DNA from: Solen grandis
Taxonomy: Eukaryota > Mollusca > Bivalvia > Adapedonta > Solenidae
NCBI GenBank assembly: GCA_021229015.1
Contig: CM037783.1
Location: 29,706,605 to 29,770,604, forward strand
Length of the DNA: 64,000 bases
Reading direction: 5' to 3'
Part shown: in pieces, positions 12,801-23,800 of the stretch
Numbering within the stretch: the stretch's first letter is position 1
Layout of the letters: every line of letters starts with the position of its first letter
Made by a program: the position numbers and the translations under genes
The notes under the pieces: generated by a model
Seen by the model: only the letters and a program-made list of their open reading frames with translations
Database searches by the model: none
Told to the model about the DNA's origin: nothing

Positions 12801-13066
12801 ACACTATGATCTTCTGCAAATCAACTGAAAGTTTTGGATATCCTTTGATAAATCAACCTACGAATGTCATGTTTATTCACAAAGGTAGCCTTAACAACTG
12901 GAATGCCCTTACCTGCACCTTTTTTGGGTGGTTGTGCTGATCTTAATCTGAATACATTTCTTATCTGAGGGTCATTAACACTCTCCTCCTTCACAATAGA
13001 ATGGAATAATTGGCATATAATCTCCTTGTCATGATATTTCCTTACTTTATAATTACAATATAACAC
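9860..13066 (-). pseudogene. Degenerate CR1/Jockey-like LINE (ORF1-like, endonuclease, reverse transcriptase)
   Basis: Reading right to left, pieces in shifting frames follow non-LTR retrotransposon order. An ORF1/N-terminal-like part (12637-13066) contains RLRSAQPPKKGAG and a charged coiled-coil-like segment. An APE endonuclease (about 11730-12500) has SGRGVAIYAKE and LGVIYRSPSS. Reverse transcriptase pieces follow: LPKDWRTAVVVPLHKKGS at 11147-11449, then a 251-codon stretch at 10147-10902 with IPQGSVLGPILFLIFINDLP and the catalytic FADDTKIY. The typical C-terminal region (CNNPLNSLPTYC) is at 9875-10099. Frameshifts and stops separate the pieces, so the copy is dead. No 3' tail or target duplication is evident. 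The exact clade is uncertain. Confidence 0.88.
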
Positions 13067-13111
13067 TGAGAGGCAAGATAAGTAACATATTCTTATACAA
13101 CTACACTAAAT

Positions 13112-13673
13112 TTAAAGGCCCATCATACTTCCAAAAGCTGTATATATTCATCAGGCAGGAAAGCAAAGTGTGTGTTACAAATTTGGTAAGAGATGCAATC
13201 TGTACATACTCACTGATGGCAACATTACTATACTGCATAAGTAAGAAATAATTATTCCATTGTTTACAAAAACTACCTAATTTGCATATTCCACATATCT
13301 TCATTAATTTCCATCAACTGTCCATAGACCTTCAATGTCTCTGTTAACAAATCATGAGTGCTTAATAAAAATAATTATATAGATGATGTAGCAGGTAACC
13401 AAATTATGATTTGGCAAATGTTTTTCAAATTCAAATTATTTTCGATTACTGGCCGTCTTTGGGAATACTGGCTAATGTGAAATGTAAACAATGAGAATCC
13501 ATTTGACATCCATACAAAATATTAAATGGTGTAATTAGATCAACATTTTCAATGTGTTTTAATATATTACAGCAGACATTTGCACATTATGTACCATTTG
13601 TATTAAGTCTACAGTATGTTACTTTTTCTTTTTCATGAAAACTGTATCATTATGACATATAATGGGTCTTTAA
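13112..13673 (+). repeat. MITE M2, copy 1 (TTAAAGGCCCAT ends, 562 bp)
   Basis: It begins TTAAAGGCCCATCAT and ends ATAATGGGTCTTTAA, an inverted terminal match of about 12 bp with TTAA at each border. The interior aligns along its length with 62406-62922 in the same orientation (shared phrases TACATACTCACTGA, TTTTTCAAATTCAAATTAT, GATCAACATTTTCAATGTGT). No protein is encoded, so this looks like a non-autonomous DNA transposon. Confidence 0.75.
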
Positions 13674-14322
13674 GCCAGGGATTGGGTTCCCTATAATATG
13701 TCTAGATATTTAAATTGTCCTTTGTCTTTTACAAAACAAAAAGAATATTAAATTAACAAGAGGGCAAAGATGGCCCTGAAGTTCCTCGCCTGAGAAACAT
13801 TGCCTTCACTGCTTTAGAAATGAAGATGCTAGAACGTAAAAATGGCAATCTGTGTGATGTTCTGAGGGCTTTAACTGTAGATATCAGCCATAATCGAATT
13901 GTTGCCATCAACATTCAGGATTAAGTAAATGAAGATTGCTCAATAATTGAAGATGCTAGAATGAAACAAAGTAAAATCTGGCATTTTTTATAATTCAAGG
14001 ACCATTACTCTTGATCGAATTGACAAATATCAGCCATAATTTAAACTATCTGAGAAATCATGGACAATTAACATGATTGCTTAAGGAGTGTAAACAAATT
14101 AAAATCCAGTATATTGTTATTATTAAAGAGCTATTAACAATTAAATTCACTCTCTTCGAAAAAATTCGGCAAAAATTTGCCTTTTTCAAGAAAAAAATGA
14201 ATTTCTGAGCAACATCATGATGGACATTATACAGTTGCAATATTGTTATTGCTATGAACGACGTCAACATCATACAAAAAAGTCAAAAGATGACATTAAT
14301 TTTGGCTCCTTTTTTTAGTACA

Positions 14323-14592
14323 TCAATTGACGTTAAATGGCATAAAAGGCAATTCTTGCATGTTGCAGCCAAGTAGCTTGATAGTATGCAGTCTCTTTAT
14401 CCAAATTATCTCATGTATTTGTCTTTCAGTTCCACCCGCTGTATATGCGGCACAAGACAGAAAATCGCATGTCTTCATAAGTGTGGTTTCCATTATTATT
14501 GGTCGATCCCTTGTCAGTCTAACATCCCTTAGGTGTTTCTGTATTCTCTCCTTTAACTGATGTTCCATCTCTCCCACATACTGTAAAATCAT
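14323..14592 (-). pseudogene. GIY-YIG endonuclease-like fragment, probably from a Penelope-like retroelement
   Basis: An 89-codon open stretch contains YVGEMEHQLKERIQKHLRD, then a degraded middle, then a C-terminal part ending in EIIWIKRLHTIKLLGCN. The YVGET-like start, the R..KHLRD helix and the WI.RL.T....G.N ending are characteristic of the C-terminal GIY-YIG domain of Penelope-like elements. No reverse transcriptase part is seen next to it, and the first Tyr motif is incomplete, so this is a truncated fragment inside element A2. A host GIY-YIG protein is a less likely alternative. Confidence 0.6.
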
Positions 14593-14936
14593 TTATTTTT
14601 GATGACATTAAATTTCATGGAATCTGCTTGTTTTGTTGGATTTAACGTCCCACCGACAGTATTTCAGTCATTTGGAGATGATGTCTATTTGAGACAGATA
14701 TAATGCTGCCACACTGCAGTATCACGCTGCCAAGCAAGGGAGTTATTAACAGTACCATTTTTTACGACTTTGGTATGTCGTGGAATCTGTTACAAGGTCA
14801 ATTTCGTTGGAACATATATTCATGCTCTAGAAAAGCGATGTCTATGAAATAAAGTTTTCATAGGGATTAATATTCATAGATAAAGTCGTCCACGAAATCG
14901 ATGAAAATTAGTCCACCACGAGAATTTATGATTTTA
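14582..14936. repeat. MITE M4, copy 1, split by a SINE
   Basis: The ends are TGTAAAATCATTTATTTTTG on the left and its inverted form ATTTATGATTTTA on the right. Related copies are at 34593-34818 and 38548-38690. The element is interrupted by SINE-1 sequence at 14627-14780, flanked on both sides by TGGAATCTG. Confidence 0.6.
14627..14780 (-). repeat. SINE-1 copy with 9-bp target-site duplication
   Basis: Body landmarks are GATTTAACGTCCCACCGACAG, TATTTCAGTCATTTGGAGA and CACTGCAGTATCACGC. Direct repeats TGGAATCTG at 14618-14626 and 14781-14789 flank it exactly and mark the insertion into MITE M4. The tRNA-like head is missing: the copy ends after GGTATGTCG. It is therefore 5'-truncated, as expected for target-primed reverse transcription. 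Confidence 0.75.
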
Positions 14937-15364
14937 CCATACACTGTAACATCACATTGTGCACACTTTTTCACTTGACAATATACATCAGTCTGCACAC
15001 TATAGAAATTGCGGCCTGCTGTGTCTGAAATAGGCAGGTCTGTAATGATATTGCAATGCACAAATTCCATATTCCATGTTTACTTTATTATTATCCTCTG
15101 GAAAACCAACATATTTTTTTAAAGGGCTATTACGTCAACCTAACAACCCAATTTCAGCCATATTCAAACTTGGTTGAGAGATTATAGGCATCAAGAGTAT
15201 CATGAAGTTTGAGTGGAAACGACCTGCTAGTGTAAAAGCGAAATGAGGCATTTTTTAACATGCAAAGGTCCATAACTTCTGACCTTATTGGCCAATATTA
15301 GCCATAATTGGCGAGGGATTATGACTAAAAACAATACCATGAAGCTTGAAGATGATTGCTTTAG

Positions 15365-15830
15365 AAACAAGAGCTGTCAGAGGACAGCACGCTCGACTGT
15401 TCGAAATGCTTGTTGGTATATCAAATGAAATCTATTTCAATTCTTGCCCTTCATATACCCTGTAATAATAGTCAAAAATGATATATCTACCCTTCAACCG
15501 TAATAAGTCAAAGATACTAATATCTATATCTCTAAATAGGTTTATGAAGTCTAAAATCAATCCCATGGCTAGTTACTGAGACATAAGCATTAATAACACT
15601 TTAACCAAGTATCAAATTTAGAAAAGGGCCATAATTTGTATAAAATTCAGTCCAAGAGTTATCCTCCTTGGTTTTCTGATGCCCCTGAACACACTCCTAA
15701 ACTTTCTAGTCAATACCATAAACTGTTTCTGAGATATAACCTGGATAGTAGCTTACATGCAAAACTTAAACCAAAAGCTTCAACACCAACTACAATAGCT
15801 CTCATATTCTTCGAATAGTCGAGCTAAAAA
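15365..15830 (-). mobile_element. Family B Helentron-like element B1 (short)
   Basis: The left end is ACAAGAGCTGTCAGAGGACA, where CTGTC and GACAG form the hairpin, followed by GCTCGACTGTTCGAA. The right end is TTCGAATAGTCGAGCTAAAAA, the reverse complement of that subterminal motif. At 466 bp it holds only one or two core units, resembling those of B2 at 18470-19865. It lies inside element A2. Confidence 0.7.
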
Positions 15831-15930
15831 AGATGCTAGCTAAAACAAACTAATTGTGGATGACAGATGTACAGCAGTTATTCAACGATCCTTATAGCTC
15901 ATCCTCTGCGCAAGTGCTCAGGTGAGCTAC

Positions 15931-17872
15931 TGAACTGATAGCAAAATATTTCATCAAGGATTCCTGTGAGGCAAGTCCATTTAAAATCAAAATTACGAGA
16001 TGACTTGTTTTAGGATCAACTAGGATTTATTTGGGATAGTAGGTACGATTTAAATCAGTTTGTGACAAAAGTTTATATTCTTATAATATAAAAACCTACA
16101 GACTAGCCAACAAGAGATCCCCTTCCCAAGTTTCTTTTTAAAATCAGTTTTGCTTTATAGTAAGAAATATGCAGAATTTACTTTTAACATCATGGGAGAC
16201 ATTCACAAAACTCTGCACAGAAACTATGATATTGTGCAGAAACTAAAGTTTGACGACGCCCACCAACCTGCCAAACAACATACGCCAATCTAATAGCTCT
16301 CAGAGGTCTTTGTCCCCAAGATCAATCACATCAATAATCTTTACTTATTTTCATCACATTTCTTAAGTTTTGAACCTACAATTTCAAAACAAGCATAGAA
16401 TTTTCAAAAGACAAACACAGCAAACTGAATGTTTCATGAACATTTCATAAATGCCTAGCCTGGTCGTTTTTGGAATGTACATAAAACAAGTTAACAAGAT
16501 ACATTAATATTTACATTTTTATTTCTGTCCTGAAATTTTGTGAATGGTTTTAATGACAATATTGAAAAAGATGTAAGATGACATTATTACAAAATACGAC
16601 TCCAGATATTTATCTCTGACAATGGTGGATTCAGGTCCCACCATGATAAAATGACTCTCAGAAGTCCTAACAAGAAATACACAAACAGAAGATACACATT
16701 AACACACACTGACAAAATATACACACCATAAAAGTCCTTTCTCTCGTAACAGTGTTTGAAAACTCATGTAACATTTCCTCTTAAAATAAATCTTTCTGCT
16801 TTCTAAACTGCAGGTTATTGTGCAACAGAAATCCATGATTTGAACATAATGAAAGGTTTGATTTTGTCAATATGCAAACAGTCTCACAAAGTAAGGAAAT
16901 TCAATTTTTTATTATAAATTATGAACTATAATTATCTAAACGTTGTGATTCATTGTGATTTTTTTATGAACTTCAGTATTTTCACATATTCTTTCATAAC
17001 AGAGGAATCAACTGACAATGCCATCATCATTTCATGAACATCTAAATTTCAGTTTAAATAAAAAGAAATGAAATATCACAATATGAGGATATTGTCCAGT
17101 TAAAAAAAAGTCCTACATGAAAAAAAAAAGAAAAAGATTTTGTAAAAACAATGAATAGATAGCAATCATAGCATAAAACAACTCTTCTCTCTCACTGGAC
17201 CACTCCGGGCCTCACTCTCTGCTCCATACAGATTTCTTATCTTTTGTTCCCACTGTCAGAAAGATTATTTTAACATCAGACACTATATACAGTCTATGAC
17301 ATCATTTTAAAACCGGAAAGAAAGTGGCAGGCATAAGCTGATCTTGCAAATAACTTTGGCATTTATTTCATACTCAAGTATGGTATCTGATCCATACTAG
17401 CAATATAACTAAAGAATTTGTCACATTTGTTTAGTATTTTGATTTTACTAAAACTACTGCTTTTATAGCTAAAATAGATCAAAATCAACTGATAGGCTTT
17501 ACATTTTCAATGAAAGTACAGTAAATTTTGATAAACCTATCAGTAAAGCCATGACTACAGAACTATCGAAAGTTTCACAGCATAATGCTTGAACTGAATT
17601 ATTATCCAACACAGCTTCTCTATACCGAAATAAACTCTTGTGTGAATAATTCTCATCTTTGACCAGCAAGTTTTAAAAGTACTAAACAGTAGTTTGAACA
17701 GAACAATAGCAGAATGTCACACCCTATGTCCACTGCTGTACTCCATTCCTGTGTCTTTCTGATGCTAGTCCATACCAGAGAGCTGCCCCACAATGTCTAT
17801 CAAGCCTTCTACAGACCGTACCTAGCCGCTTATTTTCACCAGTACATATGTAACACAATATGACAGACACAT
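15931..17872 (-). other. Probable 3' UTR and downstream flank of SNRPD1
   Basis: About 1.9 kb with no repeat family seen elsewhere in the window and no coding frame that I recognise. It follows the SNRPD1 stop codon in the transcript direction, so part is likely 3' UTR. Candidate AATAAA signals on the minus strand are at 17362-17367 and 16518-16523; neither is confirmed by a context I can judge. Confidence 0.4.
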
Positions 17873-20800
17873 TTATCTCCTGCCACGCCCCCTGCCTCGG
17901 CCACGCCCACCTCTGCCTCCTCGTCCACCACGACCGCCCCGACCCCCACGTCCTGAAACAGACAAAGAATACACTTTAATGACAAGTTTTTAGTTCTTTC
18001 ATTCTTAAAGTATAAATTACCAACTAGAAGAGCTCAATATATATCAAATACAGGTATTGTAAGCTTAATATATGTTGGATATATTGATCATTAAAATGAA
18101 TAAAAGTATAATAAAAACAACCTGTTTTTTTTTTGTTTTTTTTTAAACAACAATACTTGTGAGAACCTTCAACTTGCCATGAAATCAACAAACATTCAGG
18201 TACACTTGTGCAGATTTCTTCACGCTATAATAACTGAGATGTTTGCCACTGTTTGGAGTGCTCAATTAAAAATTATGATTAGTCAAGTTAATTTGAATGA
18301 TGTCATCAACAGTTCTGTTATTATTTATTGATCATATGTAGTCTTGCAATTATAAATAAGGAATATTAAACTTTGGGTGATAAAGGAACATGAAAAATAA
18401 ATGCTTTGTGTTTTTATTTTCTATTTATTTTATGCTTGCAGAGAGAACCTTATGAAAACCATATGCATCAACAAGAGCTGTCAGAGGACAGCACGCTCGA
18501 CTATTCAAAATGCTCATTGTTAAATCAAATGAAATCTATTTCAATTCTTGCCCTTCACATACCCTGTACATAATAATAGTCAAAAATGATATACCTTGAT
18601 AGTCTGATACCCCTTAAATTTTTATGAAATCTAAAATCAATCTCATGCCTAGTTACTAAGACATAAGCATAATAACACTGTTCATGCAAAACTTTAACCA
18701 AAAATCCAAGTTAGCAAACGGCCATAATTTGCATAAAATTCAGTCCAAAAGTTATCCTTGGTTTTCTGTTGCCCCTGAAGACACTCCTTAACTTTCTAGT
18801 CAATTCCACAAGCAATTTCTGAGATATTAGCTTGATAGTAGCTTGAATGCAAAAATATGACCAAAATTCTAAGTTAGAAGGGGGCCATAATTTTTAATAT
18901 ATTCCATCAAGTGTTATCTTCCTTTATAGTGTGATACCGCTAAACGTATTTAAGATGTTTCAAATCAATCCGGAAAAGCATGAAAGTACCTTGCATGCAA
19001 ACTTTAACCAAAATTTCTAAGTTAAAAAGGGGGCCCCCCTAAACTATTTAAGATGTTTCAAATCAATCATGCTGGATCTGGATAAAGATGAAAGTACCTT
19101 GCATGCAAAACTTTAACCAAAATTTCTAAGTTCAAAAGGGGCCATAATTTGTAACATATTCCATCAAGAGTTATCTACCATGAAAATACCCCAAAAATGT
19201 TTCAAATCAATTGCATGTCTGGATACTGAGATATTAGCATGAAAGTACCTTGCATGCAAAACTTTAACCAAAATTTTTAAGTTCAAAAGGGGCCATAATT
19301 TGTAACATATTCTATCAAGAGTTATCTACCATGAAAGTATGATACCCCTAAACATATTAAAACAAATCAATTGCATGCCTGGATACTGAGATATAAGCAT
19401 GAGAGTATCTTGCATGCAAAACTTTAACCAAAATTTCAAAGTTGAAAAGGGGCCATAATTTATAATATATTCCATCAAGAGTTATCTACCTTGGTTGTCT
19501 GATGCCCCTTAACATATTCATAAACTTTCATGTCAATACCATGAATGGTTATTGAGATACAAACTGGATAGTAGCTTGCACGCAAAACTTAAACCAAATT
19601 TTCTATTGCACGCAAAACTTTAACCAAAATTTTTAAGTTGAATAGGGGCCATAATTCATATCAAATTCAGTCAAGAGTTATCTACCTTGGCCGTCTGATG
19701 CCCCTAAACATATTCTTAAACTTTCAAGTCAATACCATAAATGGTAATTGAGATATAAGGTTGAAAATAACTTGCATGCAAAACTTTAACCAAAAGCTGC
19801 AACGCCAATGCTGACGAAAGGGCGATACAATAGCTCTCATATTCTTTGAATAGTTGAGCTAAAAATGTTAACATCAGATCTTTGAAGGAATGATGCACAG
19901 AAAACACAACATTAGAGTAAAACTAGAACTATCACTAAATGTGATTAATACCCCCGCAATACTGCTTTAGAAATGATGAAGTTATTAGGATTAAGAAGAA
20001 GAGTATGAAAAAGACATTTTTACATTAGTTTTTTTTCCAGATTTTTGGCCGGGTTACACAGGTTGTGCTTGACCATTGTATGAAATTGTTTTGAATTCCA
20101 ACCAGTAGTTTTAAAATTATGCTATGGACAAGGAAAAGTAACAAAGGGAAATAACTCTTTAATTACTCTAGATAGAGTTATGGTTCTTGTGCACTGCACT
20201 TCCTCATATTGTGGTTGACCATTGTATGAAATTGTTTTGAAATCCAACCAGTAGTTTACAAGTTATACTCTGGACAAGGAAAAGTAACTAAGGGCAATAA
20301 CTCTGTAATTCCTATAGATAGAGTTATGGTTCTTGTGCACTGCACTTCCTCATATTGTGGTTGACCATTGTATGAAATTGTTTTGAAATCCAACCAGTAG
20401 TTTAAAGTTATACTCTAAAAAAGGGCAATAACTCTGTAATTCCTACAGATAGAGTTATGGTTCTTGTGCACTGCACTTCCTCATATTGTGGTTGACCATT
20501 GTATGAAATTGTTTTGAAATCCAACCAGTAGTTTAAAAGTTATACTCTGGACAAGGAAAAGTAACAAAGGGCAATAACTCTGTAATTCCTATAGATAAAG
20601 TTATGGTTCTTGTGCACTGCACTTCCTCATATTGTGGTTGACCATAGTATGAAATTGTTTTGAAATCCAACTTGTACTTTTCAAGTTATGCTCCGGACAA
20701 GGAAAAGTAACAAAGGGCAATAACTCTGTAATAAGTCAAGATGGAGTAATGGTTCTTGTGCACTGCACTTCCTCTCCATGTGCTTGATCATTGCATGAAG

Positions 20801-23800
20801 TTGTATTGAATTCCAATAATGCAACGGACCGCTGGACCAACCGACCGACCGACCACCACGTGACTCCTATATACCCCCCCCCCCCCAAACTTCGTTTCGG
20901 GGGTATAATAAAATGGGTAATAAAGATTTCATAACAATATTATTAGTGAATATTATTGATATTTAAAAATGTCACTAAGAAATCATCAAAATCTGTCATT
21001 TAAAAAACAAAAAAAACAACAAAAAAAAACCACTATCCATACCCTTACATTCAACCTCATGACCTAAGTAACAAGTTATGGACAGATTGGCCAACTTTAA
21101 ACTAGAAGGATTTTAAAGAGAATGTTGTTGTTGTTTTTTTAAATAAGACTTGCGCATTTAACATGCTTCATTATCATTCTGCAAATTTTCAGAGAAAAAA
21201 AACAAAAAAAACTAGAACTGTGTCCAAAGGACACGGATGCCCCCACTGTGCAGATGTGCTCGTAAACAAGAGCAGCTTCATTTAATGTCTACAAAATTCT
21301 GTTCTTATAGCGTTTCAGTTGAAATTTCCTCAATTATGTATTAATGATAAAAAAGTTACCTAACTCTTGAGGCATCATATTTGGTTTCTTTACAGATGGA
21401 ATACAATATTAGTGTCTGAATAAAACAAAACTTTGAAACACATGTCTGGTCTCCTAAAACTGCAGGAACACAATGCTGTGATCAGAGAAATATGTTGGGT
21501 ATACAGTTACTTTTGGCTGTGGCAACTCATCTTTTACATAGACAAGATCAATAATAGATCCACTTAAGTGTGTTGGTAATGTCACACACTGGCGATAATT
21601 AAGCAGAGATTCAGATAGTCTTCTGTACCAAACTGAATCGACATTGATGTTGAAATCACCTAGGATTATGTCAGGTTGCGTATCGTATACTGTGCTGGTA
21701 AGATCTGTACATTGTCCATCTACACATTAAGGTTATTCATCACTGGAAGTTTAAGCAAAATCTGCCATCTGGTTTAAGAGGAGTTGCTTTCACAAAATTT
21801 CTATATGGTATATAGTGAAAAAATCAACAAAGGGCCATAATTCTGTTAAATTTGGTCGCCACGAAAAATTCCTTCCATCTACACATTAAGGTTTTCATCC
21901 TGGAAGTTTAAGCAAAATCTGCCATCGGTTAAGAGGAGTTGCTTCACAAAATTTCTATATGGTATATAGTGAAAAAATCAACAAAGGGCCATATTTCTGT
22001 TAAATTTGGTCGCCGCGAAAATTCCTTCCTTTACTTCCATCTACACATTAAGGTTGTTCATCCCTGGAAGTTTAAGCAAAATCTGCCATCCGGTTGAAGA
22101 GGAGTTGCGTTCACAAAATTTCTATATGGTATATAGTGAACAAATCAACAAAGGGCCATAATTCTGTTAAATTTGGTCGCCGCGAAAATTCCTTTCTTTA
22201 CTACCATCTACACATTAAGGTTGTTCATCCCTGGAAGTTTAAGCAAAATCTGCCATCCGGTTGAAGAGGAGTTGCGTTCACAAAATTTCTATATGGTATA
22301 TAGTAAACAACAAAGGGCCATAATTCTGTTAAATTTGGTCGCCGCGAAAATTCCTTTCTTTACTACCATCTACACATTAAGGTTGTTCATCCCTGGAAGT
22401 TTAAGCAAAATCTGCCATCCGGTTTAAGAGGAGTTGCGTTCACAAGATTTTGGGACGTACGGACGGACTGATGGACTGACGGACTGACGGACGGACAAGT
22501 GCAACGCTATATGCACCCCACTTTTATGGGGGCATAAAAACAATAATTCCTGAAAATCAAATATGGAATTTTTGAAAATTCCTCATTTTGGGTCTTATTG
22601 AAATCCCTGAGTAATCAACAGCATAAAACTTGGAACAGCCCACAATTAACCACAGGCTGTTCAGGGGCACGTAACACAGATTACAGTTGCAGCATTATAT
22701 TTTACCCACTTTCTTCATTCTCTGACAATGCAATGATTTTACTCTTTTGCGTTAAAAAAATAACAACCCACTGTTTTCAAGATAGTTTCTAATGTTGACA
22801 ACATTTATCTTCCATTAAAACAAATGTCATTCTGCAAAATTTAGCAGATGATCTATGCATTTGTCTGGAACATATATACTAATGTTTGCAACTACAAAAT
22901 GACATACATTTTAAGTTTTCCATATTTAAAGAAATATCCATTTCAAATCTGGAAATCAAAAACCTTTCAAGTCCACCTTGTTTGTTTACCATATTACTAT
23001 GTGAGGCAGCTTGAAAATTACCTTCTGCCTCAAACTTATTTTTGAAACATTCAGTTTTATAAAAATCAAGAGAAAACTGTATTGCAACTTTACATCTGGG
23101 CAACATGCCCATGGTGTTTGGAGGACCTTTTTCCTAATATATCCTTTATGCAGTAAGCTATGAAAAATGACAAACCTCCTCTGTCGTCCCTCCTGCCGCC
23201 CTTCATCCTGCCTTTAGGTGTATCATCAATAAGTAGTGTATCAAGAGGTAAACTGTCTGGAAGAATGTAATATCTGATATTGTTTCCACGGATACTCAAG
23301 GAGTCCAACTGCACTGGGTCTTTGTTTTTTACTGTCATTTTGACTGCTTTTAAATGTGTGTTCATGCTCACATCCACACCTGAAATGCAAATAATGGGTT
23401 AAAGAGAGAAGATGGGAGGACATATTTGCTTTTTGATTTTCTAATGTCTAGACATACAAAACATTACAACTTATCTGCATTAATTTAAAATCTGATTTGG
23501 TAGAAGAAAATGTTCCAAGTTCTGAACTCCTGCACACTCTAATTATAAACATTGCACAAAAATATTTTAATGATTTTTCTTTTTTTATATTCACTGAGAA
23601 ATAAACCTACACTATGAAATCTTTGTTGAGAAAGAGTGAAAGTGATATTTGAAAATGAATGAAATTGAAATTGTACTAATTTCTGCTACTTTCCATTTTA
23701 TGTCAACAATGTTAAAAAACAGTTTCTGAAAGGATTTTGATTATATCAATGAAAAGAAATGAATTAAGATCTTCTGTATAAAGACAAGCTCACCCAATTA

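Larger units (their letters stand above)
13756..15930 (-). mobile_element. Family A Helentron-like element A2, interrupted by later insertions
   Basis: The left end is a variant family A hairpin (ACAAGAGGGCAAAGATGGCCC) and the right end is the family A terminus GTGCTCAGGTGAGCTA. Core fragments like those of 43260-44040 appear at 13800-14300 and 15120-15360 (shared phrases such as GAGATTATGGNCA, GAAGATGATTGCTT). Between them lie a Penelope fragment, MITE M4 with its own SINE, and a family B element (15365-15830). That the two ends belong to one element is inferred from family match and order. Confidence 0.55.

Noticed and set aside
21454..21720. Fragment of an ordinary LINE endonuclease
   Set aside because: Considered first. 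The stop directly after SDHSIV, no RT downstream, and its location inside element C fit a Helentron C-terminal EN better, though this is not proven.
18991..22540. CRISPR-like array
   Set aside because: Units of ~150-165 bp repeat in full with no unique spacers; they are the cores of transposable elements.
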